NCBI GenBank assembly: GCA_910585075.1
Contig: CAJUED010000039.1
Span: forward strand, 1 to 38,713
Length of the DNA: 38,713 nt
Direction of reading: 5' to 3'
Source of the DNA: an uncultured Lachnospiraceae bacterium
GTDB lineage: Bacteria > Bacillota > Clostridia > Lachnospirales > Lachnospiraceae
Part shown: piece by piece, positions 32,338 to 38,713 of the stretch
How the letters are laid out: every line of letters starts with the position of its first letter
How positions within the stretch are numbered: position 1 is the first letter of the stretch
Position numbers and translations under genes: made by a program
The notes under the pieces: generated by a model
The model's input: the letters and a program-made list of their open reading frames with translations, nothing else
What the model was told of the DNA's origin: nothing
Databases searched by the model: none

Positions 32338-32458
32338 GAGCAGAATCTCAAAGCTTTCCAAAGGAATGCTTTTATTCTGCTCTGCGATAACAGAATTTGT
32401 GACGCTTCGGCACAAATTCTTGGTTGAATAAATTGCTCATCAGAGAATTTATTCAACC
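32338..32458 (-). promoter_or_regulatory. Three strong hairpins in the MFS leader
   Basis: From promoter side to gene: GGTTGAATAAATT (32422-32434) with AATTTATTCAACC (32446-32458), 13 perfect pairs; AGAATTTGTG (32392-32401) with CACAAATTCT (32411-32420), 10 perfect pairs; GAGCAGAAT plus AAAGC (32338-32354) with GCTTT plus ATTCTGCTC (32368-32382). The first two are arranged like hairpins I and II of the two-hairpin repeat and are preceded by GGAGG. None has a U tract, so translational or processing control is more likely than simple termination. Confidence 0.55.
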
Positions 32459-32536
32459 TCCTAAACCTCCATTTTTTCTATTCTGTTTTCCGGAGCATGT
32501 TCGATGAGTGGCGAATGGCGATTATAAATCTATGAT

Positions 32537-32590
32537 TTATCTCTGAAAAATTACAAGCGTTAATCCGTATCTCTTTTTCAGGTCATCCAT
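32537..32590 (-). CDS. Second mini-ORF in the MFS leader
   Basis: ATG at 32590 opens a 17-residue frame, MDDLKKRYGLTLVIFQR, overlapping the end of the first mini-ORF in another frame by 13 bases. It has no ribosome site of its own and could only be translated by reinitiation or coupling. It may be chance. Confidence 0.25.
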   Translation of the reverse strand: MDDLKKRYGLTLVIFQR

Positions 32591-32607
32591 TTAGGCATTA
32601 ATTGCAT
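32578..32607 (-). CDS. Leader mini-ORF upstream of the MFS gene
   Basis: The nine-codon frame MQLMPKWMT follows AAAGGAGGTGTT, one of the best ribosome sites in the window, immediately after the operator-like palindrome at 32622-32638. It stops with TGA at 32578-32580. Such short well-translated leaders precede inducible resistance exporters, where ribosome stalling opens a downstream hairpin. Here the hairpins lie 120-240 bases farther on. Coding is inferred only from the ribosome site. Confidence 0.4.
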   Translation of the reverse strand: MQLMPKWMT

Positions 32608-32621
32608 AACACCTCCTTTTA

Positions 32622-32638
32622 ATACCGCACGTCGGTAT
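32622..32638 (-). promoter_or_regulatory. Operator-like palindrome upstream of the MFS leader
   Basis: ATACCG-CACGT-CGGTAT is a perfect 6-bp inverted repeat. Its arms (CATACCG on the minus strand, CGGTATT) resemble the CATACTA/TAGTATG arms of the tetR operator at 33480-33498, so the TetR protein may bind both sites. Confidence 0.5.
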
Positions 32639-32658
32639 GTATTTAATTTAAAATATAT

Positions 32659-32678
32659 CTGCCCGTTTTTCAGGGCAG
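32659..32678 (-). terminator. Weak terminator after tetR
   Basis: CTGCCC (32659-32664) pairs with GGGCAG (32673-32678). On the minus strand it is followed by ATATATTTTAAATT. It separates tetR from the MFS leader, but readthrough is plausible. Confidence 0.5.
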
Positions 32679-32680
32679 AA

Positions 32681-32725
32681 TTTATATTCATAGAATCTAT
32701 ATTCATAGAATTTGCATTTATAGAA
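32681..32725. repeat. Three tandem 15-bp repeats after tetR
   Basis: TTTATATTCATAGAA (32681-32695), TCTATATTCATAGAA (32696-32710) and TTTGCATTTATAGAA (32711-32725). Each contains ATTYATAGAA. The array is non-coding and lies in the tetR 3' region. Confidence 0.7.
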
Positions 32726-32782
32726 TTATGTTTGTATCATAATCTTCATAGCATAATAGAAATTTCGCAGAGTACGCTCCTA

Positions 32783-33436
32783 TTACTTGTTCTTCTGGTA
32801 AATGGAGGTAAGCTCCTGCAATCTCTCTAACATCTCCTCATCTACAATATCCAGCCCAAATCCCTGCAGCATCTGGCTAAATACCATAAACTTACGGCAG
32901 GATTCCTCCTCGGAGCTGTCAAATATCATGGGATTCATCCAGACATTTGCCGCAAGCAAAATCAGTTCCGCCAGCTGCTCCGGATATTCCGTTTTGATGG
33001 AGCCATCCGAAATACCCTGCTTCATAATCGGTAAAATATAGTTCGGCGCCGCGTTCCCTATGGTATCATGTAAAAGGCTGAAAAGAAGCTTCGGGTTATT
33101 GTGAAAATCAGGAGCCACCGTAAAAATATCATTCTGTACGGGCCGGCTGATAGATTCCTTAAAAATTGTTTTCAGCTTTTCTTTTCCATTTAGGTCGCTT
33201 CGATCGCGGATGGCTGCAAGCATCTGATTGGATTCATCCGTCATCCTGTCCGTAACAGCCACTAAAATATCTTCTTTTGACTTAAAATGATGATAGATGG
33301 CGCCTTTACTAAGGCCCCCTAAATTGTCAATGATATCCTGAATGGAGGTATGCTCATATCCCTTTTCCATAAACAGACGAAAAGCAACATCCAATATTAA
33401 TTGAACAGTTTCTTCCGGATGCTTATTTCTTGCCAT
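32783..33436 (-). CDS. TetR/AcrR-family transcriptional repressor
   Basis: A 217-residue protein. The N-terminal helix-turn-helix is clear: ILDVAFRLFMEKGYEHTSIQDIIDNLG, then LSKGAIYHHFKSKEDILVAV (residues 13-62). The C-terminal two thirds form a helical ligand domain (KQGISDGSIKTEYPEQLAELI) with no specific match. A perfect operator lies between the -35 and -10 boxes of its own promoter, so it is autorepressed. The downstream MFS exporter is the likely target, as in other TetR-exporter pairs. GGTGAAG precedes ATG. Confidence 0.92.
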   Translation of the reverse strand: MARNKHPEETVQLILDVAFRLFMEKGYEHTSIQDIIDNLGGLSKGAIYHHFKSKEDILVAVTDRMTDESNQMLAAIRDRSDLNGKEKLKTIFKESISRPVQNDIFTVAPDFHNNPKLLFSLLHDTIGNAAPNYILPIMKQGISDGSIKTEYPEQLAELILLAANVWMNPMIFDSSEEESCRKFMVFSQMLQGFGLDIVDEEMLERLQELTSIYQKNK

Positions 33437-33452
33437 GCTTCTTCACCTTCTT

Positions 33453-33504
33453 AACATACTGTTGGTAGGTATTTATATTAACATACTATTAGTATGTTTG
33501 TCAA
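33453..33504 (-). promoter_or_regulatory. tetR promoter with two operators
   Basis: On the minus strand TTGACA (33504-33499) is followed after 17 bases by TTAATA (33481-33476). The spacer and flanks hold the perfect palindrome AACATACTA-T-TAGTATGTT (33480-33498). A degenerate second copy (AACATACTG-T-TGGTAGGTA) lies at 33453-33471, between the start site and the start codon. This is a textbook self-repressing layout. Confidence 0.75.
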
Positions 33505-33545
33505 CCCAGATTGAAAATCTATCCTTGAGGAAATTTTAGCGTTGT

Positions 33546-33615
33546 ATCATATTCTCACAAAATGCGCAGTTTATGCGCCTTTCTGGCCGTGAAAAGTAAC
33601 TTAGCGTTACTTTTC
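33546..33615 (+). repeat. Second copy of the GCGCAGTTTATGCGC repeat plus hairpin
   Basis: TATCATATTCTCACAA leads into AATGCGCAGTTTATGCGC (33561-33578), matching the block at 5716-5753. A perfect hairpin GAAAAGTAAC-ttagc-GTTACTTTTC follows at 33591-33615. Both lie upstream of the AraC-type gene. Confidence 0.55.
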
Positions 33616-33765
33616 AGAGATAAGCCGGAAACATAGCTTCTGCGCCCCAACGTCCAATATGTGAAAGTAACACTTGACTCTTTTGAGAAAAAATAGTGCA
33701 AACCGGAACAGGACTTTCCACGTGCAATCGGCTATAATCAAATCATACAAGGAGGGGTAAACAAA

Positions 33766-34653
33766 GTGTCGATACAACTTATACAGCAGGCAATCAATTA
33801 TATGGAAGAACATATTTATGAAGACATAAGTTATGCTGATGTTGCCAAAAGCATACATATGTCAAGTTACAATTTTCACCGGACATTCAGTTTTATTTCA
33901 GGAATGACGGCTAATGAGTACATCAGAAAACGGCGCCTAACATTAGCGGCCAGAGAGCTGCAGACAACGGATATATCGGTAACGGATGCTGCATACAAGT
34001 ATGGCTATGAATCCCCGGAAAGTTTTTCCAAAGCCTTTTCTCGGTTTCATGGCTCAACCCCAAAACAGGCAAAGCAAAAAGGGACAAAACTTCACTTATT
34101 TAATCCTCTTGTCATAAAAATCATATTAGAAGGTGGTAGTATTATGGATTACAGAATAGAACACAGAGAAGGTCAGCAGTTTGTCGCATTAATAAAATCT
34201 TTTTTGGATGAAACCGGCATGGATGAATATGGCCACAGTATCCCCGATTTCTGGACGGAATGCTATGAGAAAAATCTGATTGAACCTATGAAATTACTTC
34301 GCGCTGAGGGAAAAAGAGATTTGTACGGTCTCTGCTCCCCTGCAAAAGACGGTGAAACCTGTTTCAATTACGGAATCGGTATCATAGTTGATTCGGATAC
34401 CGACATGACACAGTTAGAGCATCTTATGGAAAACGGTTATTCTATTTGGGAAACGGAGCCTGTTGACTACGCCGTGTTTAGATGCTATGGCACTGATACC
34501 AGTTGTCTGGATGAAATCTGGGGCAAATTTTTTAAAGAATTCGTTCCACAGACAGGTTACACGCAAACCGACGATACGGACTATGAAATCTATTTTGAAA
34601 AAGGTGAGCATAATCTGTTCTGCGAGTTATGGGTCCCTGTCAGGAAAGCTTAA
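33766..34653 (+). CDS. AraC-family regulator with GyrI-like effector domain
   Basis: A 295-residue protein with a GTG start and GGAGGGG ten bases upstream; TATAAT lies at 33733-33738. The DNA-binding domain is N-terminal (residues 5-105): ISYADVAKSIHMSSYNFHRTFSF and VTDAAYKYGYESPESFSKAFSRFHGSTPKQ are the two helix-turn-helix motifs. The C-terminal half (about 126-295) is a GyrI/BmrR-type ligand-binding domain (MDYRIEHREGQQFVALI, ending CELWVPVRKA). Such fusions sense hydrophobic drugs or metabolites. Its target is not evident; helD follows on the same strand after a terminator. Confidence 0.9.
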   Translation: MSIQLIQQAINYMEEHIYEDISYADVAKSIHMSSYNFHRTFSFISGMTANEYIRKRRLTLAARELQTTDISVTDAAYKYGYESPESFSKAFSRFHGSTPKQAKQKGTKLHLFNPLVIKIILEGGSIMDYRIEHREGQQFVALIKSFLDETGMDEYGHSIPDFWTECYEKNLIEPMKLLRAEGKRDLYGLCSPAKDGETCFNYGIGIIVDSDTDMTQLEHLMENGYSIWETEPVDYAVFRCYGTDTSCLDEIWGKFFKEFVPQTGYTQTDDTDYEIYFEKGEHNLFCELWVPVRKA

Positions 34654-34726
34654 ATTTCATTCCAAATATTGCGTTTCAGAACAACTGAAAATATTCTATC
34701 CGATGAATAATCTATGAAAGGAAACG

Positions 34727-34762
34727 GGAGATATGGCAGCTATCTATAGCTATCATATCTCC
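34727..34762 (+). terminator. Terminator after the AraC-type gene
   Basis: GGAGATATG (34727-34735) pairs with CATATCTCC (34754-34762), with inner AGCTA/TAGCT pairs, followed by TGTCTTTATATT. It separates the AraC-type gene from helD. Confidence 0.7.
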
Positions 34763-34881
34763 TGTCTTTATATTACCACATAAATTTAGTGACAACAAGA
34801 CTGTTTATACTGGTTACGGTATGCTAAACTAACCTGATAAAATTTTTATAAATCTTTCATTTTGGGGAGGTCATAGTTATT

Positions 34882-37053
34882 ATGGGAACACAGCAGTCCG
34901 AACGGGAATATGAAGAAAAAAGATTAAAACAGACTATCTCTTTGGCCAAGGAGCAATTAAAACAGGCCAAACAAGCCGCAGAAAGAAAGGAATCGGAGAT
35001 TATTGACGCCAAAAAAGAAATTCGTGAAAATACGTCCCACAGCATTACAAATCTGTGGTCTTCCGAAGACTTTGAAGCCCTTGCCGAATTAAGCCAGTAT
35101 ATCAATCCCGTTACAGACAAAATTGCAGCCTATGAAGAAGATAAACATAAGATAGCTTTACTGGAAAACATGATAAAATCCCCTTACTTTGCCCGGATTG
35201 ATTTCAAATTTGACGATGAGGAAGAATTTGAAAAAATATATATTGGACGTTCTTCCCTAAAGAAAAACATTTATCAGGAAATGGAGGTTTATGACTGGAG
35301 ATCACCGATTGCCAGCGTTTTTTATCGCTTTATGACAGGAAAAGCATTTTATGATGCACCCTGCGGCCGGATAACAGGAGAAGTCGGTTTAAAGCGCCAA
35401 TATGAAATAAAAAATAGCGCTCTGGAATATTTTTTTGATGCGGATATTCAGATTATCGACGAATTTTTAAGACAGCTGTTATCAGAAAATACCACCTCCA
35501 AAATGAAAGCAATTGTTGAGACAATACAGCAGGAGCAGGACGTCGTTATCAGGGATATGGAAAATGAGCTGCTGATGGTGCAAGGAGCCGCCGGAAGCGG
35601 TAAAACCTCCATTGCGCTTCACAGAGCCGCTTACCTTATGTATCAGGGATTACAGACAAAATTGGGTGCAAATAATATTATGATCATTTCTCCAAATTCC
35701 GTATTTGAACAGTATATTTCCAATGTATTGCCGGAATTGGGTGAAGATAATGTTATTTCCGTGGTATTTGAAGATTTGCTCAGCACAATATTCAAAGACA
35801 GAAAAATTCAGTCGAAAAACGATTATTTGGAAAAATCCATTGCTGATTCCAGGAACAAAGAAGTGATAAAAAACAGTATCGGGTTTAAAATGTCAAAACA
35901 TTTTTCAGACTTATTAGACCGTTTTCTTCTTGATATACCATATCAGTGGATAGAATTTGATGATGTTTATTATGAGGGAAAATGTATCGTAAGCAGGCAG
36001 ACACTAAAAGAAAAGATATCAGGAAGACCGGAAACACCTTTGGCCGTAAAACTGGAACAGTTAGAAGATTATATTATGGAATCCATATTCGGAACCGGAA
36101 AGGGACGGGGCTATCATGAAGAAAAGAATATGGTAAAACAGAAAATACAAAAATTTATAAAGATTGATGTTGTTGCACTTTATAAAATTTTGTTTCATAA
36201 TAAAGCCTATTTTTACAGTCTGCTGCCAGACCATAAGTCCTCTGAAAATATAAAGAAAATATGGAACTACACAAGGAAAAATCTGGACACAGACTGCCTG
36301 CACTTTGATGATGCAATAGCAGTTACTTATCTGTACTTAAAAATACACGGAACAAATGCATATGGAAATATCAGACAGGTAGTCATTGATGAAGCCCAGG
36401 ACTATTATCCCCTTCAGTATAAGATATTTGCTTTACTGTTTCCAAATGCCAAATTTACGATTTTAGGAGATATAAACCAGACAATTTCAAAAAAAGAAGA
36501 TATATCTCTCTACGAACAAATTCAGGCCATATTGAATAAGAAAAAGTCCTCCCTCATTATGCTGAATAAAAGCTTCCGCTGCACCAATGAAATCCTGAAT
36601 TTCAGCCTGAAATTCATTGAACACGATCCGCAGGTCAAAAGTTTCAATCGAAGCGGAGACCGCCCGGAAATATTTGCAAGTGACAGCCCGGAAGCTTATA
36701 TGGAGCATATTGTGAAAGAAATAAAATTGTGCCAGGAAAAAGGATTCCGGTCAATAGGCTTAATTTGCAAAACTGAGGAAAATTCCATTCACTTATTTCA
36801 AAGAATAAAATCCAGGCTGGATATTCAGCTAATCAGGAATGGAAGCGTATGTGATTTACAGGGTTCGTTAATCCTGCCGGTATATATGGCAAAAGGGCTG
36901 GAATTCGACGCCGTCTTGATTTGTGATGTTGACAGTCAAAACTACCATGATGTAGACGATAAAAATCTTCTATATGTCGCCTGTACCAGAGCCCTCCACC
37001 GCCTTAGCCTGTTCTGCGAAAGGGAGCTGAGTCCGTTAATATCATATAATTGA
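34882..37053 (+). CDS. helD: HelD-like superfamily 1 helicase / RNA polymerase recycling factor
   Basis: A 723-residue ATPase. The N-terminal 100 residues form a long charged coiled coil (EYEEKRLKQTISLAKEQ and on), as in HelD proteins that insert into the RNA polymerase secondary channel. Walker A is GAAGSGKT (235-242), Walker B VVIDEAQDYYP (near 500), then LNKSFRCTNEI and the C-terminal motif VYMAKGLEFDAVLICD and LLYVACTRALHRL. HelD frees stalled RNA polymerase from DNA using ATP. GGGGAGG lies before ATG. Codon use is more AT-rich than in the 4-30 kb genes, so this copy may have been acquired. Confidence 0.9.
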   Translation: MGTQQSEREYEEKRLKQTISLAKEQLKQAKQAAERKESEIIDAKKEIRENTSHSITNLWSSEDFEALAELSQYINPVTDKIAAYEEDKHKIALLENMIKSPYFARIDFKFDDEEEFEKIYIGRSSLKKNIYQEMEVYDWRSPIASVFYRFMTGKAFYDAPCGRITGEVGLKRQYEIKNSALEYFFDADIQIIDEFLRQLLSENTTSKMKAIVETIQQEQDVVIRDMENELLMVQGAAGSGKTSIALHRAAYLMYQGLQTKLGANNIMIISPNSVFEQYISNVLPELGEDNVISVVFEDLLSTIFKDRKIQSKNDYLEKSIADSRNKEVIKNSIGFKMSKHFSDLLDRFLLDIPYQWIEFDDVYYEGKCIVSRQTLKEKISGRPETPLAVKLEQLEDYIMESIFGTGKGRGYHEEKNMVKQKIQKFIKIDVVALYKILFHNKAYFYSLLPDHKSSENIKKIWNYTRKNLDTDCLHFDDAIAVTYLYLKIHGTNAYGNIRQVVIDEAQDYYPLQYKIFALLFPNAKFTILGDINQTISKKEDISLYEQIQAILNKKKSSLIMLNKSFRCTNEILNFSLKFIEHDPQVKSFNRSGDRPEIFASDSPEAYMEHIVKEIKLCQEKGFRSIGLICKTEENSIHLFQRIKSRLDIQLIRNGSVCDLQGSLILPVYMAKGLEFDAVLICDVDSQNYHDVDDKNLLYVACTRALHRLSLFCERELSPLISYN

Positions 37054-37108
37054 TAATATAATTAATAATCCCCTGAAAAATATAGTAAATCGGAAATCCT
37101 CCCACCGC

Positions 37109-37145
37109 TTACTTCTCTCCGGAGATTCAAAAAGGAGAGAAGTAA
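37109..37145. terminator. Hairpin between convergent helD and HAD genes
   Basis: TTACTTCTCTCC (37109-37120) pairs perfectly with GGAGAGAAGTAA (37134-37145). No T tract follows on either strand, but the position between converging genes suggests a shared transcript end. Confidence 0.55.
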
Positions 37146-37153
37146 CACCCCTC

Positions 37154-37756
37154 TCAGGAAGCAAGTACTTCTTCCAGCTCCTCTTTGGCCTGCGTAAGAT
37201 TGTGAAAAATAATTCCCTTCATCCCTTCCCGGACAGCCGCCTCTACATTCTTTGCGGTATCATCAATAAAAACACATTCCTGTGCCTTCAGTCCATAGCG
37301 CCTTAACAAAAGCTGGTAAATTTCAGGAGCAGGCTTGATCATCTTTTCCTGGTAGGACAAAATTCCACCGTCTGTCTCCTTCAGGAAGTCAAGGGCATCC
37401 ACACACTCCGCATGGGCTTTCCGGGAAAAATTAGAAATAATATAAATTCCATATCCTCTGCCCTTCAGCTCTTTAATCCAGGGGATTGCATAATCATAGC
37501 GCACGATCATCTTTTCCACATTTTGGAATACTTCCCGTATCTCTTTTTCAATGGAAGGGTCATTGCGTATGAATCCCTCAAGAAGCTGCTCATCGTCAAG
37601 CTCTCCCCTGTCCAGTTCATTCCAGAACTCACTTTTTACCGTAGCCTTTGCCAGCTTTTCATTGATTTCTTCGCAGTAGCCAAAGCTCTGGTAAAATTCC
37701 TTCCAGGCAAATCCGGCCAGCACATTTCCAATGTCAAATACAATATTCTTAATCAT
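37154..37756 (-). CDS. HAD-superfamily phosphatase (YihX-like)
   Basis: From MIKNIVFDIGNVLAGF (ATG at 37756) it has 200 residues; a longer in-frame start at 37792 overlaps the GGAGG. Motif I is FDIGNVL (Asp8), as in YihX-type sugar-phosphate phosphatases; motif II IISNFS, motif III near KMIKPAPEIY (Lys) and motif IV CVFIDDTAKNVEAA (paired Asp) follow. A helical cap lies between motifs I and II. Substrate is likely a small phosphosugar but cannot be read from the sequence. It is flanked by the LysR gene on the same strand, 93 bases upstream. Confidence 0.88.
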   Translation of the reverse strand: MIKNIVFDIGNVLAGFAWKEFYQSFGYCEEINEKLAKATVKSEFWNELDRGELDDEQLLEGFIRNDPSIEKEIREVFQNVEKMIVRYDYAIPWIKELKGRGYGIYIISNFSRKAHAECVDALDFLKETDGGILSYQEKMIKPAPEIYQLLLRRYGLKAQECVFIDDTAKNVEAAVREGMKGIIFHNLTQAKEELEEVLAS

Positions 37757-37848
37757 AACTTCATAAACCTCCTTGTTCCCAATATCCTTCAAATTTGAAT
37801 TTAAAAAATCTCAGGCAACGCTCTGACACCTTAAAATTTTTCTTTACT

Positions 37849-38713
37849 CTAATCCCTTATTTCATGTACCATCCCAAGGAATTCCTCCGCCGCCTTAGAC
37901 AAAGGCCCCTCTGCCTCTGTCACCACACAGATCTTTCTCTTGGGAATCATCTTATTAAAGCGCAGTTCAAAGAGTCTTCCATCTTCCAGGTACTCCCCTG
38001 CAAAATCCCGCACCACGCTTCCCACACCCAGATTTCTTAAAGCAAACTGGACAATCATATCGCTGGTGGCCAGTTCAAATTCCGGGTGAAGCTCCACCCC
38101 GTTTTGCTTCAAAAAATCATCCATATAACTCTTGGTGCTGGTATTTCCTTCCAATGATATAATCGGAAGCTTTTCTAATTCCTGCAGATCCAGCATATGA
38201 TTTTTATACTGGATAAACTTCCGTCCCGCTACAAACACATCCTCAATTTCCCGCACGGGAATTACATTCAGCTGGGGCTTTTTCACAAAGGGTGTGCTGA
38301 CAACCCCAAACTCTATCTTCCCCTGGCGCAAAAGACTTAAAGTCTCCGGCGTGGGCGCATTGGTGACCGTCACCTTGATTCCCGGAAATTTTTCATGATA
38401 TTCCTGTAACACAGGAAGCAGATAATACTTAAGGGTCATATCGCTGGCCCCTATGGTCAATTCCCCATACTCAAGCTGCAGCATAGAGGCAAGCTTTTTT
38501 TCCCCAAGCTGTATCTGCTCATATCCCGCCTTCACATAAGTGTAAAGGGCCTGTCCCTCCGTGGTAAGCCTGATGCCCCTTGGCGCACGCACAAAAAGCT
38601 TCGCAGATAAAGCGCTCTCAAGCTGCTTCAGGGCCTGGCTGACTGCAGGCTGGGAAATGGAAAGCTCCGCCGCCGCACCGGTGAGACTGCCGTTTTTGGC
38701 CGCATAGTAAAAC
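37849..38713 (-). CDS. LysR-family transcriptional regulator, 5' end cut by the window
   Basis: The visible part has 287 residues. It opens inside the helix-turn-helix (FYYAAKNGSLTGAAAELSIS, then QPAVSQALKQLESALSAKLF), so about ten N-terminal residues are missing. The substrate-binding domain follows (about 90-287): GELTIGASDMTLKYYLLPVLQEY, KIEFGVVSTPF and LGVGSVVRDFAGEYLEDG. The domain order and length are normal for activators of metabolic operons. The regulated gene is often divergent and may lie beyond the right edge. Confidence 0.93.
   Translation of the reverse strand, partial: FYYAAKNGSLTGAAAELSISQPAVSQALKQLESALSAKLFVRAPRGIRLTTEGQALYTYVKAGYEQIQLGEKKLASMLQLEYGELTIGASDMTLKYYLLPVLQEYHEKFPGIKVTVTNAPTPETLSLLRQGKIEFGVVSTPFVKKPQLNVIPVREIEDVFVAGRKFIQYKNHMLDLQELEKLPIISLEGNTSTKSYMDDFLKQNGVELHPEFELATSDMIVQFALRNLGVGSVVRDFAGEYLEDGRLFELRFNKMIPKRKICVVTEAEGPLSKAAEEFLGMVHEIRD

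Noticed and set aside
1..38713. CRISPR array, rRNA, tRNA or prophage genes
   Set aside because: No regularly spaced direct repeats with unique spacers, no tRNA cloverleaf or rRNA signature, and no phage structural genes were seen.

Overview
The window looks like chromosomal DNA of a gut-type Lachnospiraceae or related Clostridia. The support is the mix of genes: a YtaF/MntP-type membrane protein, a YtrA-type GntR regulator with its ABC transporter, a DtxR/Feo iron cluster with a FeoB-associated Cys-rich peptide, a two-subunit LacL/LacM beta-galactosidase, a GH2 beta-mannosidase, HelD, and strong GGAGG ribosome sites. Most genes are on the minus strand. No rRNA, tRNA, CRISPR array or intact transposase was seen.

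Layout. 1-4236 is an AT-rich, decayed accessory stretch: a nested palindrome at the left edge, a possible flavodoxin tail, a small conserved-looking ORF, a broken HipA-like kinase, a structured intergenic element, an orphan promoter, an intact PD-(D/E)XK-like nuclease and the stub of a second PD-(D/E)XK protein (DUF1703 type). 4237-8122 is housekeeping: thyA-folA, a beta-CASP metallo-beta-lactamase nuclease, and a short-chain-dehydrogenase fragment whose stop codon abuts a 159-bp palindromic repeat. 8267-13773 holds ytaF, a SERCA-like P-type ATPase that overlaps it antisense, and a GntR-ABC-ABC operon. 13993-18995 encodes cell-envelope proteins: a large polytopic protein, a Cys-repeat surface protein and a MATE exporter. 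19069-23458 has lacM, lacL and a PatB-type C-S lyase. 23796-27710 is the iron region: feoA-feoA-feoB-Cys peptide, divergent from a dtxR-like regulator with a leader of about 400 nt. 27820-33436 has a beta-mannosidase, a small membrane protein, and an MFS exporter with its TetR regulator. 33766-37053 is a more AT-rich pair, an AraC/GyrI regulator and helD. A HAD phosphatase and a LysR regulator cut by the window edge close the window.

The most unusual content is between the genes. Several families of short structured repeats recur. The best is a two-hairpin unit of about 80 bp that begins and ends with a Shine-Dalgarno-like sequence. It lies directly before the start codons of the dtxR-like gene (three tandem copies) and the ABC ATPase, with diverged relatives in the MFS leader and before the polytopic membrane gene. 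The MFS leader also has two overlapping mini-ORFs, three strong hairpins and an operator-like palindrome related to the one in the tetR promoter, which suggests translation- or attenuation-coupled control of an exporter. All regulatory readings are inferences from sequence; no searches or folding programs were run.
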